Origin: Datisca glomerata
Taxonomy: Eukaryota > Streptophyta > Magnoliopsida > Cucurbitales > Datiscaceae
Assembly (NCBI GenBank): GCA_003255025.1
Contig: QANY01013371.1
Span: forward strand, 1,323,263-1,387,262
Direction of reading: 5' to 3'
DNA length: 64,000 nt
The position numbers and the translations under genes were made by a program. Of this stretch, positions 46,312-58,299 are shown piece after piece. The notes below the pieces were generated by a model. It saw nothing but the letters and a program-made list of their open reading frames with translations. It was not told where the DNA came from and did not search any database. Every line of letters begins with the position of its first letter. Position 1 is the first letter of the stretch.

Positions 46312-49096
46312 ATGTTGGGGGTGTTCAGCAGCTCGATCATGTCGCCGCCGGATGAGCTGGTTGCCGCCGGCAGTCGTACACCGTCTCCAAAGCTTACGGC
46401 AACGGCTTTGGTGAACCGGTTTTTGCAGACCAACACGTCTGCTGTTTCCGTACAGATCGGCGATCATGTTCAGCTGGCTTACACTCACCAAAATGAGTCA
46501 GCGTTACAACCAAGGTAATTTAGGCTCACTCTGACTGGCAATACGAGAAGAATCGTCTGCATCTCATTCATAAGAATCATAACACTAAAACACCAGACTG
46601 CTTCAATTCATTTTCTTGCTTTGTTGATGATATTGATCATTAAGCAAATAGATTCTAGTGATATTTAATCATTAATTATGATTACAGAGATGACGACTGG
46701 ATCGGACGATTCAGAGTCATTTGGTTCTTAAGTTGATCGATTCGCAAGATCTCTGACTCACGCATGTCTTGCTTTCCGATTTCTTACCCCTTTAGGAAAC
46801 CGAGAATACCAAAAGATGAGTGGACACACAAATTAATTTCAGTTTGGTTACCGAGAAAACCAAAAGATCCGACGTACTTCTCTTTCTCTTTCCTAAAGCT
46901 CACCTGATTACTCAGTTGATTCCCGTTTAGTAAATAAGATCTCTAGATCAAGTTTTTAAGCCATTTTTACTTCTTCTTATTTTCTTTTCAGTTTTTTTTG
47001 GAAGAGGTTGATGATTATGATTTCCGAATCATGCTGATGGTAGGGTAGCGAAGAAAACATTAAAAACTCTTGAATATACAAAATTCAGTACTGTTCAATG
47101 TGACCCTTAATTTTTTTTTTTCATATTTCAAAATCTCATTGTTTGTATCTCCTGAACAGAGCCGTATCGAAAATTTCGCAGTGTAGTATAAATCGTTTGG
47201 GTCGTCATCGACCATAGAAGTGTCAATTGCAATTTATCGGTATCTGGGATCAACTTGTATTATTTGAGTGACATGTGGTTTATCTTGGATCTAAAGATGC
47301 TCGTGACAGTAGATGTGTTTCGATTTAGAACACCGTTTACACACAATCAATATTCGTTTTATCTCGAAGATTACGAAGGTTGGAGAGTACGTCTATGCTG
47401 GATGATTATTATAATATATATCTCGTTTTCTGGGTTAAATTATTCGTTTCTTTGGATAAAGACGTGGGACCAATCATTGTGTCCAATTTAAGTCCAACCC
47501 ACTTATGACAAGCCAGACCCTAAAATGATGCTTTAGTAGTAATCATCGCCTGCTTGTTATCATATTGGAATTAATCCTCCATAGTTTCTTCAAAAATAAA
47601 AGAGAGAAATAATTAATTGTCACTAGAGATGGATAAAAAGTAAAGAGGATCCAATAATTGCACTTCTTTTTAACTTGAAAAAATTTGACCATCTTTGACC
47701 AGAGATTTGTTCATAATTGACTAAAAATATAAAATGTTTCTGATATGGATGTGTTAATGGCAGATCATTTGCGGTAAAGGATGAGATATTCTGCTTGTTT
47801 GAAGGAGCTCTTGATAATTTGGGAAGTTTAAGGCAACAGTATGGACTGGCAAAATCCGCAAATGAAGTGATTTTAATGATAGAAGCTTACAAGGCACTTC
47901 GGGACAGAGCACCATACCCTCCTAACCATGTTGTAGGCCATTTGAGTGGGAAGTTTGCATTTATAGTGTTTGACAAGTCCACCTCTACCCTATTTGTGGC
48001 CTCTGTAAGTTATCCACTTGTAACCAAATTGTGTTGGAAAAAAAATTGAAATAATTTGGTTGGTGTTTGATTAAAATTGGGTCGGTATGACGTTGACAGG
48101 ATCAAGTTGGTAAGGTTACTTTGTATTGGGGGATTACTGCTGATGGATATGTGGCTTTTGCTGATGATGCTGATTTGCTTAAAGGTGGTTGTGGCAAGTC
48201 ACTTGCTTCCTTTCCTAAAGGTAGGTGATCAACCTTTTCGATTCTTAAATCTTACCTTAGATTTGACCCGAGCGGTTAACCCAGATGAGTATAGTGAGGC
48301 TTTAATTTTCAATCCCCACGATAAAAACTAATTTGCCTACATTTCAATCTTTTAGGTATTTTATATTCCAACTGACTTTTGACACTAATACAGATAAGAA
48401 CTTAGAACATTGTGATCGTTTTGAAAGCTTCTTGTATCATGTGGACTCAAACGGAACCAATGAGACGTGTTTAAGAACAAACAGAATTAACTTTGCTAAA
48501 CTTGAATTTTTGGGCGTAAAAAGGTTATTTGTTTAGGTCTTACCAGCTTAATGAAAGAGAATAAAACATCAACAAAGAAAAAAGAAATTAAAACTTTTCA
48601 GTTTATTGACTCGGTTGTCACTGGTCTGCACAGGATGTTACCTCTCCACGGCAGTTGGAGAACTGAGGTGCTATGAGAATCCTAAGAACAAGATTACTGC
48701 GGTACCTGCTACTGAGGAAGAGATTTGGGGTGCAACATTCAAGGTAATATGAACAACTTTTTTGTCGAAGGTCTTGAATCATTGAATCAATCTTCAAAAA
48801 CATTAAAAAAATATGAGATATTTAAATCAGAAAAGTGGCTTTGATTTAGATTCAGATGTGAATCTGTTTCTCCTTATTTTTGGTGGTGTCGTTTCGTTCA
48901 GCCATTGGTCCAATTATTGCTGGTTGTCAAGGATATTATAGTTTAATGGAAAGAGATTTTTCAGTTCAAGATAAAGCTTTAATTTTCGTCGCAATGGACC
49001 CATCGAATCTCTATTTGGAGAAACTCAATTAATGATAATTGCTTCTGTTGAAATTTACAGGTGGAGGGGCCAACAATTCTTGCAGCCACAGAGTAG
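46312..49096 (+). CDS. TSJT1-like / DUF3700 (aluminium- and auxin-related, YGL-LRDR) protein, five exons
   Basis: Exons are 46312-46514, 47764-48004, 48100-48220, 48634-48743 and 49061-49096; all introns are GT-AG and the product is 236 aa. The family is known as stem-specific protein TSJT1, aluminium-induced Wali7-like or AILP1. The YGL motif (QQYGLAK, residues 94-96) and LRDR motif (ALRDRAPYPP, 113-116) that define it are present. The fold is glutamine-amidotransferase-like (VGHLSGKFAFIVFDKSTST), but the catalytic Cys of class II amidotransferases is not obvious here (start MLGVFSS). The protein is usually cytosolic or plasma-membrane associated; its biochemical role is unsettled. The end GPTILAATE fits the family. 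Intron 1 is 1249 bases. The downstream gene is convergent. Confidence 0.93.
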
Positions 49097-50172
49097 ATGT
49101 TTCTTGTCAAGTTGAAGGTTTGTATATGGATGAAAGGGGTGTACGAGGGACCGATGTTATATGTCTGAATGAGTCGGATTCATAGACTGCCGAGTAGAGG
49201 AGGAGACTGTTGGCATGATATATGTCTTTGTATCTTGTTTGTATTTTCTCTGTACTTTTAGCCTTTAGCTTCCACTAATGTACAGCTCGCTGTGTATTTG
49301 GCCAAATAAAGTTTGTATCACTGTTTGATAGAAGTGAGTACGTTTTATGACCCCAGCTGTAAACTATGCTCATCTCCATACATCTTAGTCATTCTTTGAT
49401 TTGTAAACCAGAGACCACGTCAAAGGGTTAAAACAGAGAGAATTCAGGCAGGTTTCTAGCTTACGCCTGTGAGCTGAATTTCAAGGCTGAAGCTGAATTT
49501 CTAGGCTGAACCCCCATATTTTTTAGGATTAAGTTCCTCTTCAGTTTCTTACATCTCAACCGTCTACTGAAAGAATGGGCAACATATGTGACTTCGAAAA
49601 AAAGAAAAAGAATTAAAAAGTTTTCCTTTTACGCAGCAAGATGATTGTGACCGTCTGTTTCAGGTGAGACGGTCACGATTAAGCCTACACGATTGGTGAG
49701 AGATAACTATTAATCGAGATATAATTGGAGTGACCGGATATTTCTCCTCTTTCGGCAAACAGGAGATGTTTTCGTTACATTATTAAGACAATATACAATT
49801 CTTTTGATTTTTTGAACAGCTTAGATCTGATCAAACAACTCACATTAAGTTTTTTTCCAGTTATTCAGATATGACAGTGGATTCTACAATCAACAGCCTA
49901 GATCAATTTTTCATTTTTCAGTTCGAGGCTATCCAAATTGATAATTGGAAGGGTATGCTCAGAACTGATATTAAGAGAATTCCTACAATGGAAAAACCAG
50001 CTATTCTTAATATTAGTAGTAAGAAATGGTAGTTAATGGTAATCATAAATATTAAGAAACAGCGAGTACAACAAACATCCTTTACAAAGCCAAATTTGTA
50101 CATAAAGAAGAAAAAGACATGTTCTTGTCACTGAGTATCAGCTTGGTATGTATTGGGATCAGCAGGTTTTGA
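49097..50172. other. Convergent intergenic region
   Basis: It holds the 3' untranslated regions of the two converging genes. A possible poly(A) signal, CCAAATAAAG, is at about 49301 (plus strand). A hairpin lies at 49647-49676. Nothing else is recognised. Confidence 0.55.
49647..49676. repeat. Hairpin, 10-base perfect arms
   Basis: GTGACCGTCT, loop GTTTCAGGTG, AGACGGTCAC. It could be part of a small inverted-repeat element or a transcript stem; nothing decides between them. Confidence 0.7.
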
Positions 50173-53100
50173 TTAAACAGCAGGTGAAATATCCTCCAAA
50201 CTGCAAAATAAGATAAAACAGATCATTTAATAACAAACTTTCTACGATAATTATACGTTTTCTTGTCCAAAAATCAAACTCCGCGTAAGGAAGACAGTAC
50301 CTTCTTCCCAAGCACTCTATGATATCAGAAGTAAGAGTCGACCGCTTCTTATTCTCAAAAGCAAGTGCTGCAGCCTTTCTCATTAGAATAGACCCCGCAA
50401 TGCATCCTAACATAGCTGGATTCTTGGGACTATTTACACTATATATCAAAATTGGTAATTACTAATCATTAAACATTGGGCAAGTTCAAATCAAACCAAA
50501 CTTCTAAAAACAGATCAAAGTAAAGGACCAATTTAATTGTATACCCGCCAAACAGATGCCCATCTCCTGTTTTGCTTAGCTGACGAGCCCAAGATAGAAA
50601 TACCGCAACACTGGAACATTAAATTATAGCGGAAGTTTTTTTTAGTTTTAACTTCTATCTGTTCAGCAGAACATGGTTTTTCTCAATGAGACTTTGATTT
50701 CATTCCATTCTAATTACAGATTCATCATCAGTTGATACCTTCTTTGTCACTATTATACTATTTTCATCTCTTTCGAAAAAAAATAGACAGTGAACTAGAC
50801 CAAAATCAGAAAAAAGAAAGAAAGAAATGTTCACAAAGTTAAAACATTTTTCATTGATGGTGGCTCGTACGTTAAACCAACAGACAGACGTGATGTGCTT
50901 TGAAATGAGATGAATAGACCAAATCAGACAAAAAAGAAAAAGAAAAAGTCTCACTTGCCTTCCAGAAAGGATATCACCTTGTCCACCACAACGCCTTGGA
51001 GAACCATAGATGCTGACAGATTTGACTGCATCACGAATAAGGAGTCACCATTAATTCTAGATGCAAGCTTTTCAAAATATAAGGATGAGATAATTAGGAA
51101 AATGAAAATAGCTATCAACCCAACTAGCAGATCAAGATCCTGTAATGTCATTGGATAGGTTATATGAAAATTAGAGGATATGAGATCATGATTTCAGCTT
51201 AATTATGGGCGAAACTCAAGCTGATCAGTTTAGAAACGAAGTTGACATAGTTGACTAATTGCTAAAACCAAATCTATCGCTGAATTTCCAAACCGTATGC
51301 AAACATGTCTTCTATTTAAAAGCTGGATGACGTTAAGAATTTAGAATTGAGAAGAAATCAAGCCATCATGGCTTTAGTCACTTGTTGAGCATGAGCAAGT
51401 TATTGATGTGAAAGCATCCCAAACCAAAAGTGAAAAAAGTCATGCTACTGATAAGATACATTCATTTAAAACGGACCACATGTAGAAATTGAGATCCCAC
51501 AAAACATTAATCCATATATATGGGCATTATTTCATCCTGTACCTGTCTCACCATCACTAATGAGGTCAGATCTTCCTTTCCTGAGAATGGTTACGCCACC
51601 AATTCTGATCACAGTCCAAACTTCAATAAGTTTCGAAGGCTGGAGAAACAATAACTTGAAATATATGCAAGCAACAAGTTTGCTGCTTATTCAGAGGTAT
51701 CAGCACCTTATCTTTGGATGAAATAGTAAAAATCAACGTGTGGCAAAAAACTAATCCCTCATATTATTCAAAACACTGTTTGTTTTAAACTATTCAAAAC
51801 ACTGTCTGTTTTAAACTATTCAAAACACTGTTTGTTTTAAACTATTCAAAACACTGTTTGTTTTAAACTATTCAAAACACTGTTCGTCTGCTCATGATAT
51901 GCACATTACCTCTGCTGCAAATCTAAAGATATGTCTTCGCTGCCTAAGTAGAAGTTCAATGCCTAATTTACAGATGCCTAGGCATGATCACAACTTTTCC
52001 AGTGGGTTCATTTACCATTGTCATCGTCATTTTTTTAATGTATATAAGTAGAGCTACGGAGTCTTAGAAATAAATAATATACTACGACGAGAAGCAAAGA
52101 AGTTATATCAGAGGGTGGCATGGTGCTCTACAAATAGTTCGATGTTTTCACAAACCATATTGTAGAAGAGGATCTTTTGACATTTAGTTGATAAGAAGAC
52201 CAACTAATATCTCCATAATGTGAAATTCTCCACTTTCTAGAGTTCATCATTGATATACCCGCCAATCTATTCTGGATACAGAGCAAAGTAACAATCTGTT
52301 TCAGTAGCTCTGCAGCTAACAAGTCAATGAGATGACACAGCACCCACATCCCCATCTTTTGTGTATAACATCAATCTCTGTGAGAAAAGAAATTTTAGTG
52401 CTCTGTCTGTGTGTGTTATGTTGTGTTTGTCTGCGCAAGATTCACATCGTTGAAATAGCATCAGAGAAAGGTTAGGAAATCCTTCTCAATAAGATTATAT
52501 CACATATTTAAATAGATGTAAAAGTGATGTAGTAGCCTGTAAGTCCTTTAAACAATAAAAATAGACTTAAAGTGAACCTTACTGTTGGGCAAGAGAGAGT
52601 AATTGCTCATGAGTATCACGTTCAGCTACTTCACTGCTTAACACTTTCTGTACAAGGCGTTTATATTCATTTATGTTTGGTGTCAGGACAGCTAAAGTAT
52701 AACCACTGACAAGATCAAGGTTGTTCGTGACCAGAAAGAGACCATCCTGAGAAGGGAAGAAAAATGATCAGCTAGGGATAAGTAATATTTACATCATTAC
52801 CGAAATGATGCAAATACCCAGACACACACACACAGTCAAAAAGGAAAATTTGGTACATACACCATCTATGACCATTGGGATTTTATTCTGCCTTGCGTTC
52901 TTTATGATCTCACTCACACAGTCCTGTGGACCAAGTGATATAAACTTTAGGCTAGCATTTTCTAGAAATAGAGTTTGCAATTTGCATGATGGCAGATTGA
53001 ACATGAGAAGTACTATGTCTGACATACATGAGAACATTTATGAGGTAATGTATATAATAGAAGGATTCCAATTTCCAGTGATATCGTAAAGAACATATTT

Positions 53101-54777
53101 GAACTTATAATCGACCTACAGACGTAAGTATGCTGTTGTGGAAGAAGTAAAAAGTAAGAAAAAAGGCAACAAAACACTTCTCTTCGACTTAGTGATGAGA
53201 ACCCATATTTTGATGATGCTCCCTTTCGCCTCTAAATTTCTATGTTGAAAGATTTGTGACCACCCGATAACCATGAGGTGGTGTTCCAAGTTTTTGAAAA
53301 CAAACTTAACACCATTAACTGTTTTATTTTCATCAGCTCAGCCTTCATATTTGTTCATTGCATCATTTGCATAATATTTTGTTACATAATGAATCTATGA
53401 TTGATTGTCTGGGTGCTTACAGTTACATTCTAATACATGGCATCGACAAAACCAAATATGCATCGCACAAGTATACAGTTTTAATTATCTAAACATGCAT
53501 GATAAGGGAAGACTGACCAAGTAAAGCATGTAGTGAATTTATGAGTTGTAGATATCAGATGCCAATTAAGTACTCAAATCGTTTTAAGAAAATTTTAGAC
53601 TCAGAAATGTGAAGAAAAGTCACCAGAAGAAATGGGTCCCTTCCAAGGCCTGGACCAACAACAAGACAATCAAATCTTTCCATCCACTTATCAACTTCGG
53701 CAAGAATCTTCATTGACATTAATGGTTTTTCCTCATCTCTGGAAATATCCCTTTGCTAATTTCAGCATTCTGATCAATGATTATTTATCCAAAAGAATAA
53801 GCATAATAATAAAGAGACAAAAAATACCCAACACTGTAGGATTCTTCTAGAATAGGATGCACAATTAACTCAGGACTATAGCTTTTTATGACAGGAGCAG
53901 CGTCTTTGGTGCAGAAAACATGAGACAGATCTGAACCCTGGAAGGAACAGAGTACTTTCATTAGAACTACCAGATTGTAAATGAACGAAACAACAAAAAA
54001 CACTTTCTTTTTCCTAAATTTGCAGTAAGCTCCAGAACTGAAAGATAAAAGCAAGTTGCAAAAGGGGTAAGTACTAACAATTTTCAAAGCTGAAATAGCA
54101 GCAAAATAGGGAGCACCTGTGTATTCACGACACCCACCGATAACTGCTATCTTCCCTGACAAACAAATAAAGGAATGGAATTGATAAACGATCTGTACTA
54201 TTATTCAAACTGGGTAAAAAACTTTAAGTCACGTTCACGATGTCTGGATAAAGCTTAAAATACAAAGAGTTATAATAGGTAATTATTAAAAGAAAATCCT
54301 AGATGGCCGCTAAAAGATGCCATATCCCAAAGATATTGCCTTGATGCCTTCATAACAAAATTACATGATTATAATCCTTTATTGGTCAAAATGATTTGAA
54401 AAGGAAACCAGGAACAAATTAAAAACAATATACTAATACAGAATGGAGGTAAAGCAGATTTAACATGATTTATTTGATGATAACGTAATCATATTACCAG
54501 ACCCATCTCCCCCCCGGGGGGGGGGGGGGGGTGATACGTCAGAGTAAGATAAAGATGAAGGAGTATATCGTTTGACCCTACCCGCTTGGCCTTTGTATCT
54601 ATTGACATAAAGAGTGGGAGTAATTGCTCTCAGAATGTTCTCAGCGTCCGCCTCAAGAGAAATTTGACTCATTAAATTAACTTGTTGCATTCTTCTATGG
54701 TGGGTGAATTCACTGTATCCTCCAAGAGATCTTATCAAGAACTGCTGCCTCCTTATGACAGTCGATGAAGACAGCAT
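50173..54777 (-). CDS. ATP-dependent (S)-NAD(P)H-hydrate dehydratase, 11 coding exons
   Basis: Exons in order are 54777-54582, 54155-54079, 53937-53828, 53738-53624, 52923-52861, 52746-52583, 51604-51543, 51025-50959, 50610-50545, 50438-50301 and 50200-50173, coding for 361 aa in a closed frame. The enzyme (NNRD/CARKD) uses ATP to dehydrate damaged NADHX and NADPHX, a metabolite-repair step in cytosol, mitochondria or plastids. The ribokinase-like fold is shown by [20 protein letters not shown] (66-85), [28 protein letters not shown] (154-162), [12 protein letters not shown] and the ATP-site [10 protein letters not shown] (275-284). The N-terminal 40 or so residues ([20 protein letters not shown]) are basic and Ser-rich, as in an organelle transit peptide. 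The start is the first ATG after an in-frame stop (TAA, 54798-54796). Intron 8 is GC-AG. It diverges from the OEP7-like gene. Confidence 0.93.
51764..51885. repeat. 26-base tandem repeat in an intron, about five copies
   Basis: CTATTCAAAACACTGTTTGT plus TTTAAA is repeated inside intron 6 of the dehydratase gene, with one- or two-base changes. Confidence 0.9.
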
Positions 54778-55340
54778 ATGATACCTTAAGGACACTTATT
54801 TGCTTTCCTGGAAAAAATTAATCATTATGAAGACAATAAGTTGCTTTCAGGAAAAGTTAATCTAGGTCATCATCCAAACTTTTCACACTGGATAATCTAA
54901 ATATGGGTGAAGTGGAGCGAAAAACAAAAAGCCACGAATTATATAACTTCGAGAACGTATGAGGAAGCTAAAAGAGTAAGGCGCTAACCAGAGAGACGAA
55001 CATGAATGCATAAAACCTTGATCTTACTGCTTTAAGCGAAGAATTGGCTCTATTTAGAAAATAAATAGCTAAAATTCCAATGGCAACACTAGAACTTTCC
55101 TTTTTCGTTAAGCTAAAAGCTGGATAGAAACCCCGGAACCACATCCAATTGTTCACCAAAATGAGAAAATACGTAAATTAAGCTAAAGTGAGAAAGGAAC
55201 AGATTCTCCTAGAATGAAGTGAATTCTTATTTTGGTGAAGAAAATGTCGGCAAAGAGAAAACAAAAGTAGAAATCAAAGGAGAAGCAATTTACGAAGCTG
55301 TACAGACAGGGATGAGATTGAAGGATCTATGAGCTTTTTA
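54778..55340 (-). promoter_or_regulatory. 5' leader of the dehydratase gene with predicted leader intron
   Basis: A GT-AG pair (donor CTG|GTTAGC ending the upstream exon at 54989, acceptor TTCCAG|GAAAGC at 54807) predicts a 181-base intron in the leader. The outer boundary is approximate. An ATG frame of 63 codons (55159-54968) lies in the predicted leader and would be an upstream ORF. Confidence 0.45.
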
Positions 55341-55588
55341 GACGGAGTTGAGCCCACTGATTTTCGGTCATAAAAGAAAGACTTCGGCCTTTGCTGAAGT
55401 TCACCAGCAACCTCACTGACGATGATGATACATACATACTTTAACCTAGTCCAAAACGACGGTCCTTTTTATCCTTTTCTCGGCATTGCAATGTCGTTTC
55501 CAAATGACGATATGTCGTTCTGGTCCAACACGTCGTTTGTTTTATAGGGTGGGAATCTGATACCGGAAAACATAGGAGAGGTGGAGAG
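55341..55588. promoter_or_regulatory. Shared divergent promoter
   Basis: About 250 bases separate the predicted transcript start of the dehydratase (minus) from the ATG of the OEP7-like gene (plus). It carries four GTCGTT cores (AACGAC at 55455-55460, and GTCGTT at 55493, 55514 and 55532) and no clear TATA box. Confidence 0.5.
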
Positions 55589-55774
55589 ATGAAGGACACC
55601 AGGAAGATCAATGCGGTGAGATCGGGAATAGTGGTGGTCGGAGCATTGGCGTTTGGATACCTAACCTTACAGCTCGGTTTGAAGCCCTACCTTGAAAAAG
55701 CTCAACGCGATCTCTTCGACTCTGATTCTGGCTCTTCTTCAACCTCCAAAGATGTCTCAAACCGTGACTGCTAA
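55589..55774 (+). CDS. Small single-helix membrane protein, OEP7-like
   Basis: A single-exon frame of 61 codons. A basic N-terminus (MKDTRKINAVRSG) precedes one hydrophobic segment, IVVVGALAFGYLTLQLGL (14-31), then KPYLEKAQRDLFDSDSGSSS, a charged and Ser-rich tail. This layout, with the 'ALAxGxLxxxxxxKPxLxKA' pattern, matches plant outer envelope membrane protein 7, a signal-anchored protein of the chloroplast outer envelope with the tail in the cytosol. The identification rests on pattern and size. The gene is head-to-head with the dehydratase. The ATG context GAGAGATGAAG is good, and no better start lies upstream in frame. Confidence 0.65.
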   Translation: MKDTRKINAVRSGIVVVGALAFGYLTLQLGLKPYLEKAQRDLFDSDSGSSSTSKDVSNRDC

Positions 55775-58299
55775 GCACTTACTCTTTCGTTTTGTCCTTT
55801 CGTGTTAAATTTGAAAAGAGGATACATGGGGCGTACGGGAGAATCCATTGCAGAGAAAAGAAGAAGACAATTTTGCTTGCAGAGTTATGCTCCTAGAGGT
55901 ATATAATTCCTGATCAAGCTTTTTTGATTTACGAGGCATATGCAGAAGCAAAGCTTCGTAAGTTGCTGGTTTAGCTAGTACCAACACGATCTTTTGCCCC
56001 ATTTTGACTCATTTCTTCCCTTTCTAGTCTTATCTTGTTAGGGATAGTTACAATGCAATACATGTTGTTAAGTGAATCTAGCATTCCATTGACTGATTTA
56101 CCCCAAAAAAATAATTCCATTGGCTTCCTTATGAGATTCATTTCTTATAAAAGCTAGTTTAATGTACACTGTTGTTAATGGTCCTCTGGTTTTACACGTG
56201 TTTTTCTGGTCCTTCTTGAAGGTGATATCCATTGTTTATCTGACATAAATATCAAGAAATTTGGATTAATTTGCATCTTGATAGTGTGCTTTATACTTTA
56301 TCGTCGACCTGATTACTTTAAGTTCGAGATATTTAACTTTCTTGTATGGAAACTCTGGCATATTGGAATCTCCAGCATAAAGTCCTTGAGCCTGTAATTG
56401 CTATCTTTTCTACAAGCTAATGGTATCTGTGTTGGAATAGAATGCCTTCTTGACAAAAAAAACTGTGTGATGGATGGATTGGCAGAAACAATGATCTTAA
56501 AATGAGGAAGAAGGTTGTGTTTTGTGTTGGAAATTAAAGCAACCAATTGGCTGTTGTTTAACTTTCTTGACTTTGTGGCCTATGCCATATGTCTGCACGC
56601 CCAATGCAACGTCTATTACCATGCCCACATTGGTGATCATAAGTAGAGCGATTCAAAGAAAAGTAAAACCTGGTTGTATGTAAAAGAAAGTTGAAAATAT
56701 AAGTAGAGCAATTCAAAGTGATGTGGAATCAATCATGGAGGATTTCTCACCTCACAAAGCAAAACCTGGTTGTATGTAAAAGAGGGTTGAAAACATAAGT
56801 AGAGCAATTCAAAGTGATGTGGAATCAATCATGGAGGATTTCTCACCTCACAAAGCAAGTCGAGCATCTTTTTACTTGGTTCAGGGCTATATCCTCATAG
56901 ATACTCAGAAAGTGCTGCGAGGATCAAGGCAGATTTTCACTTGTCCAGTTGCTGGGGGAAAGAATTTGTTGCTCCAAATGCTGGCAGCTTTCCTGGATCC
57001 TTGAAGACCTTTTTGTTGATTGAACTTTTGAGAAGTTTCCTGTGATATTTGTAGATATTTTTTCTCTGACCTTTTTCAAAACTCTCTTCTCCAGAAGGGG
57101 GTAATGGTTAGGAATTGTAGAATGTGGGAACTGCTATATAAGTTGAGAATCTTTCTTTCATACATAAGGTGTATGTCTTACTAATGCAATTTGTTTTCCT
57201 TACGGATATCTATGGAACTAAATATTGGTGCCTTTGATTGTTTCATATGTATGTTGGTTGCTGAATTATGAAACTTTGGACCAGGGCTTGAAAGCTCATT
57301 TTTGTTAAACAAGGACTCTATGAGTATTAGTTTTCCATTATGCATGCTCTTTCAGACTTTGAAAGCTCATTTTCTTCTCCAGCTGATAATTTAGCTCATC
57401 TTATGGTAAATATTGACTTTTGCATTATACCCAGAAGAAGATATTGGCTGTAACAGCTAAAATCTCTTGAAATTGCACGAGGGAGTTGTGATTAGAATTT
57501 ACTGGCCTTACACTTGTGCTATGAACTGAAATCCTAATCTTCTTTTAGGTAGTCTTTTGGTCTAAAAACCGAACTATGAACCAAAGAAGATAACATTGAA
57601 TAAGAAAATCTATGGTGCTTAATTAGTTTTACTTCAAATGCTACTGATTCTAAGCATACACTTCTTTTATTGCCAAGAAGCGAATTCCCAATACAGATCC
57701 AGACTTGGCATTTTCAGTTTAATTAACACATGCAATGAAGCTGCGCTTGTGAATTTCTATTTCCAATGCCCTGAAAGTTGGATTGTAGAATAACTTATTG
57801 CCATATTTCAACTGAAAATGCTATGCAACTTCCTGGTTAAGGACGTTAGCGCCGAGCGTCCAAGCATTTATTTGTGTGTCATGAAGTTGTGATTCGACAG
57901 TCGCGACTTGCTCAATACTCATTAAGTTACAAGAGAAATATAAAAAAGAACAAATTACGATGTCAGGTTATATACACATTGGAATTATTTTATTAAAAAT
58001 AATAAAATACTCTAAAACGTAGAAGTTTGCAATGAATTATAATTAGCCAAAGAATACATTACAGAGTCTAAATCAGTGGATTTAAATTAAAGTTCATTAT
58101 AAATATGATTTATGAACATGCATATGCATGTGAAGCTAAAATCAATTTTTTTGAGAAGCAGGCGTAAAAGCCAGGCTACTCAAGCACACTGTGCATTTTA
58201 GCTCGCTAAGCTGCCCATTTCAAGTGCAGCAGAGTTTCTAAGCCTCTCGTACTTTTGGGGGTCAGAGTTTCTGAGAGCTAATAACTCAGAAAGATTCCG
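55775..58299. other. Spacer and 3' region of the OEP7-like gene
   Basis: It contains a 96-base tandem duplication (56665-56856). No gene is supportable; the 61-codon frame at 56819-57004 has no recognisable feature. CTCGAG-free, TATA-poor sequence lies just before 58300, the next start. Confidence 0.5.
56665..56856. repeat. 96-base tandem duplication, two copies
   Basis: Both copies start AAAACCTGGTTGTATGTAAA and end ACCTCACAAAGC; they differ at about three positions. Confidence 0.93.

Noticed and set aside
54505..54532. C-run followed by a long G-run read as a structural element (G-quadruplex switch)
   Set aside because: It is a homopolymer in an intron, prone to sequencing error, and nothing shows function.
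56819..57004. 61-codon plus-strand frame
   Set aside because: It starts inside the 96-base duplication, has no recognisable feature and no promoter.
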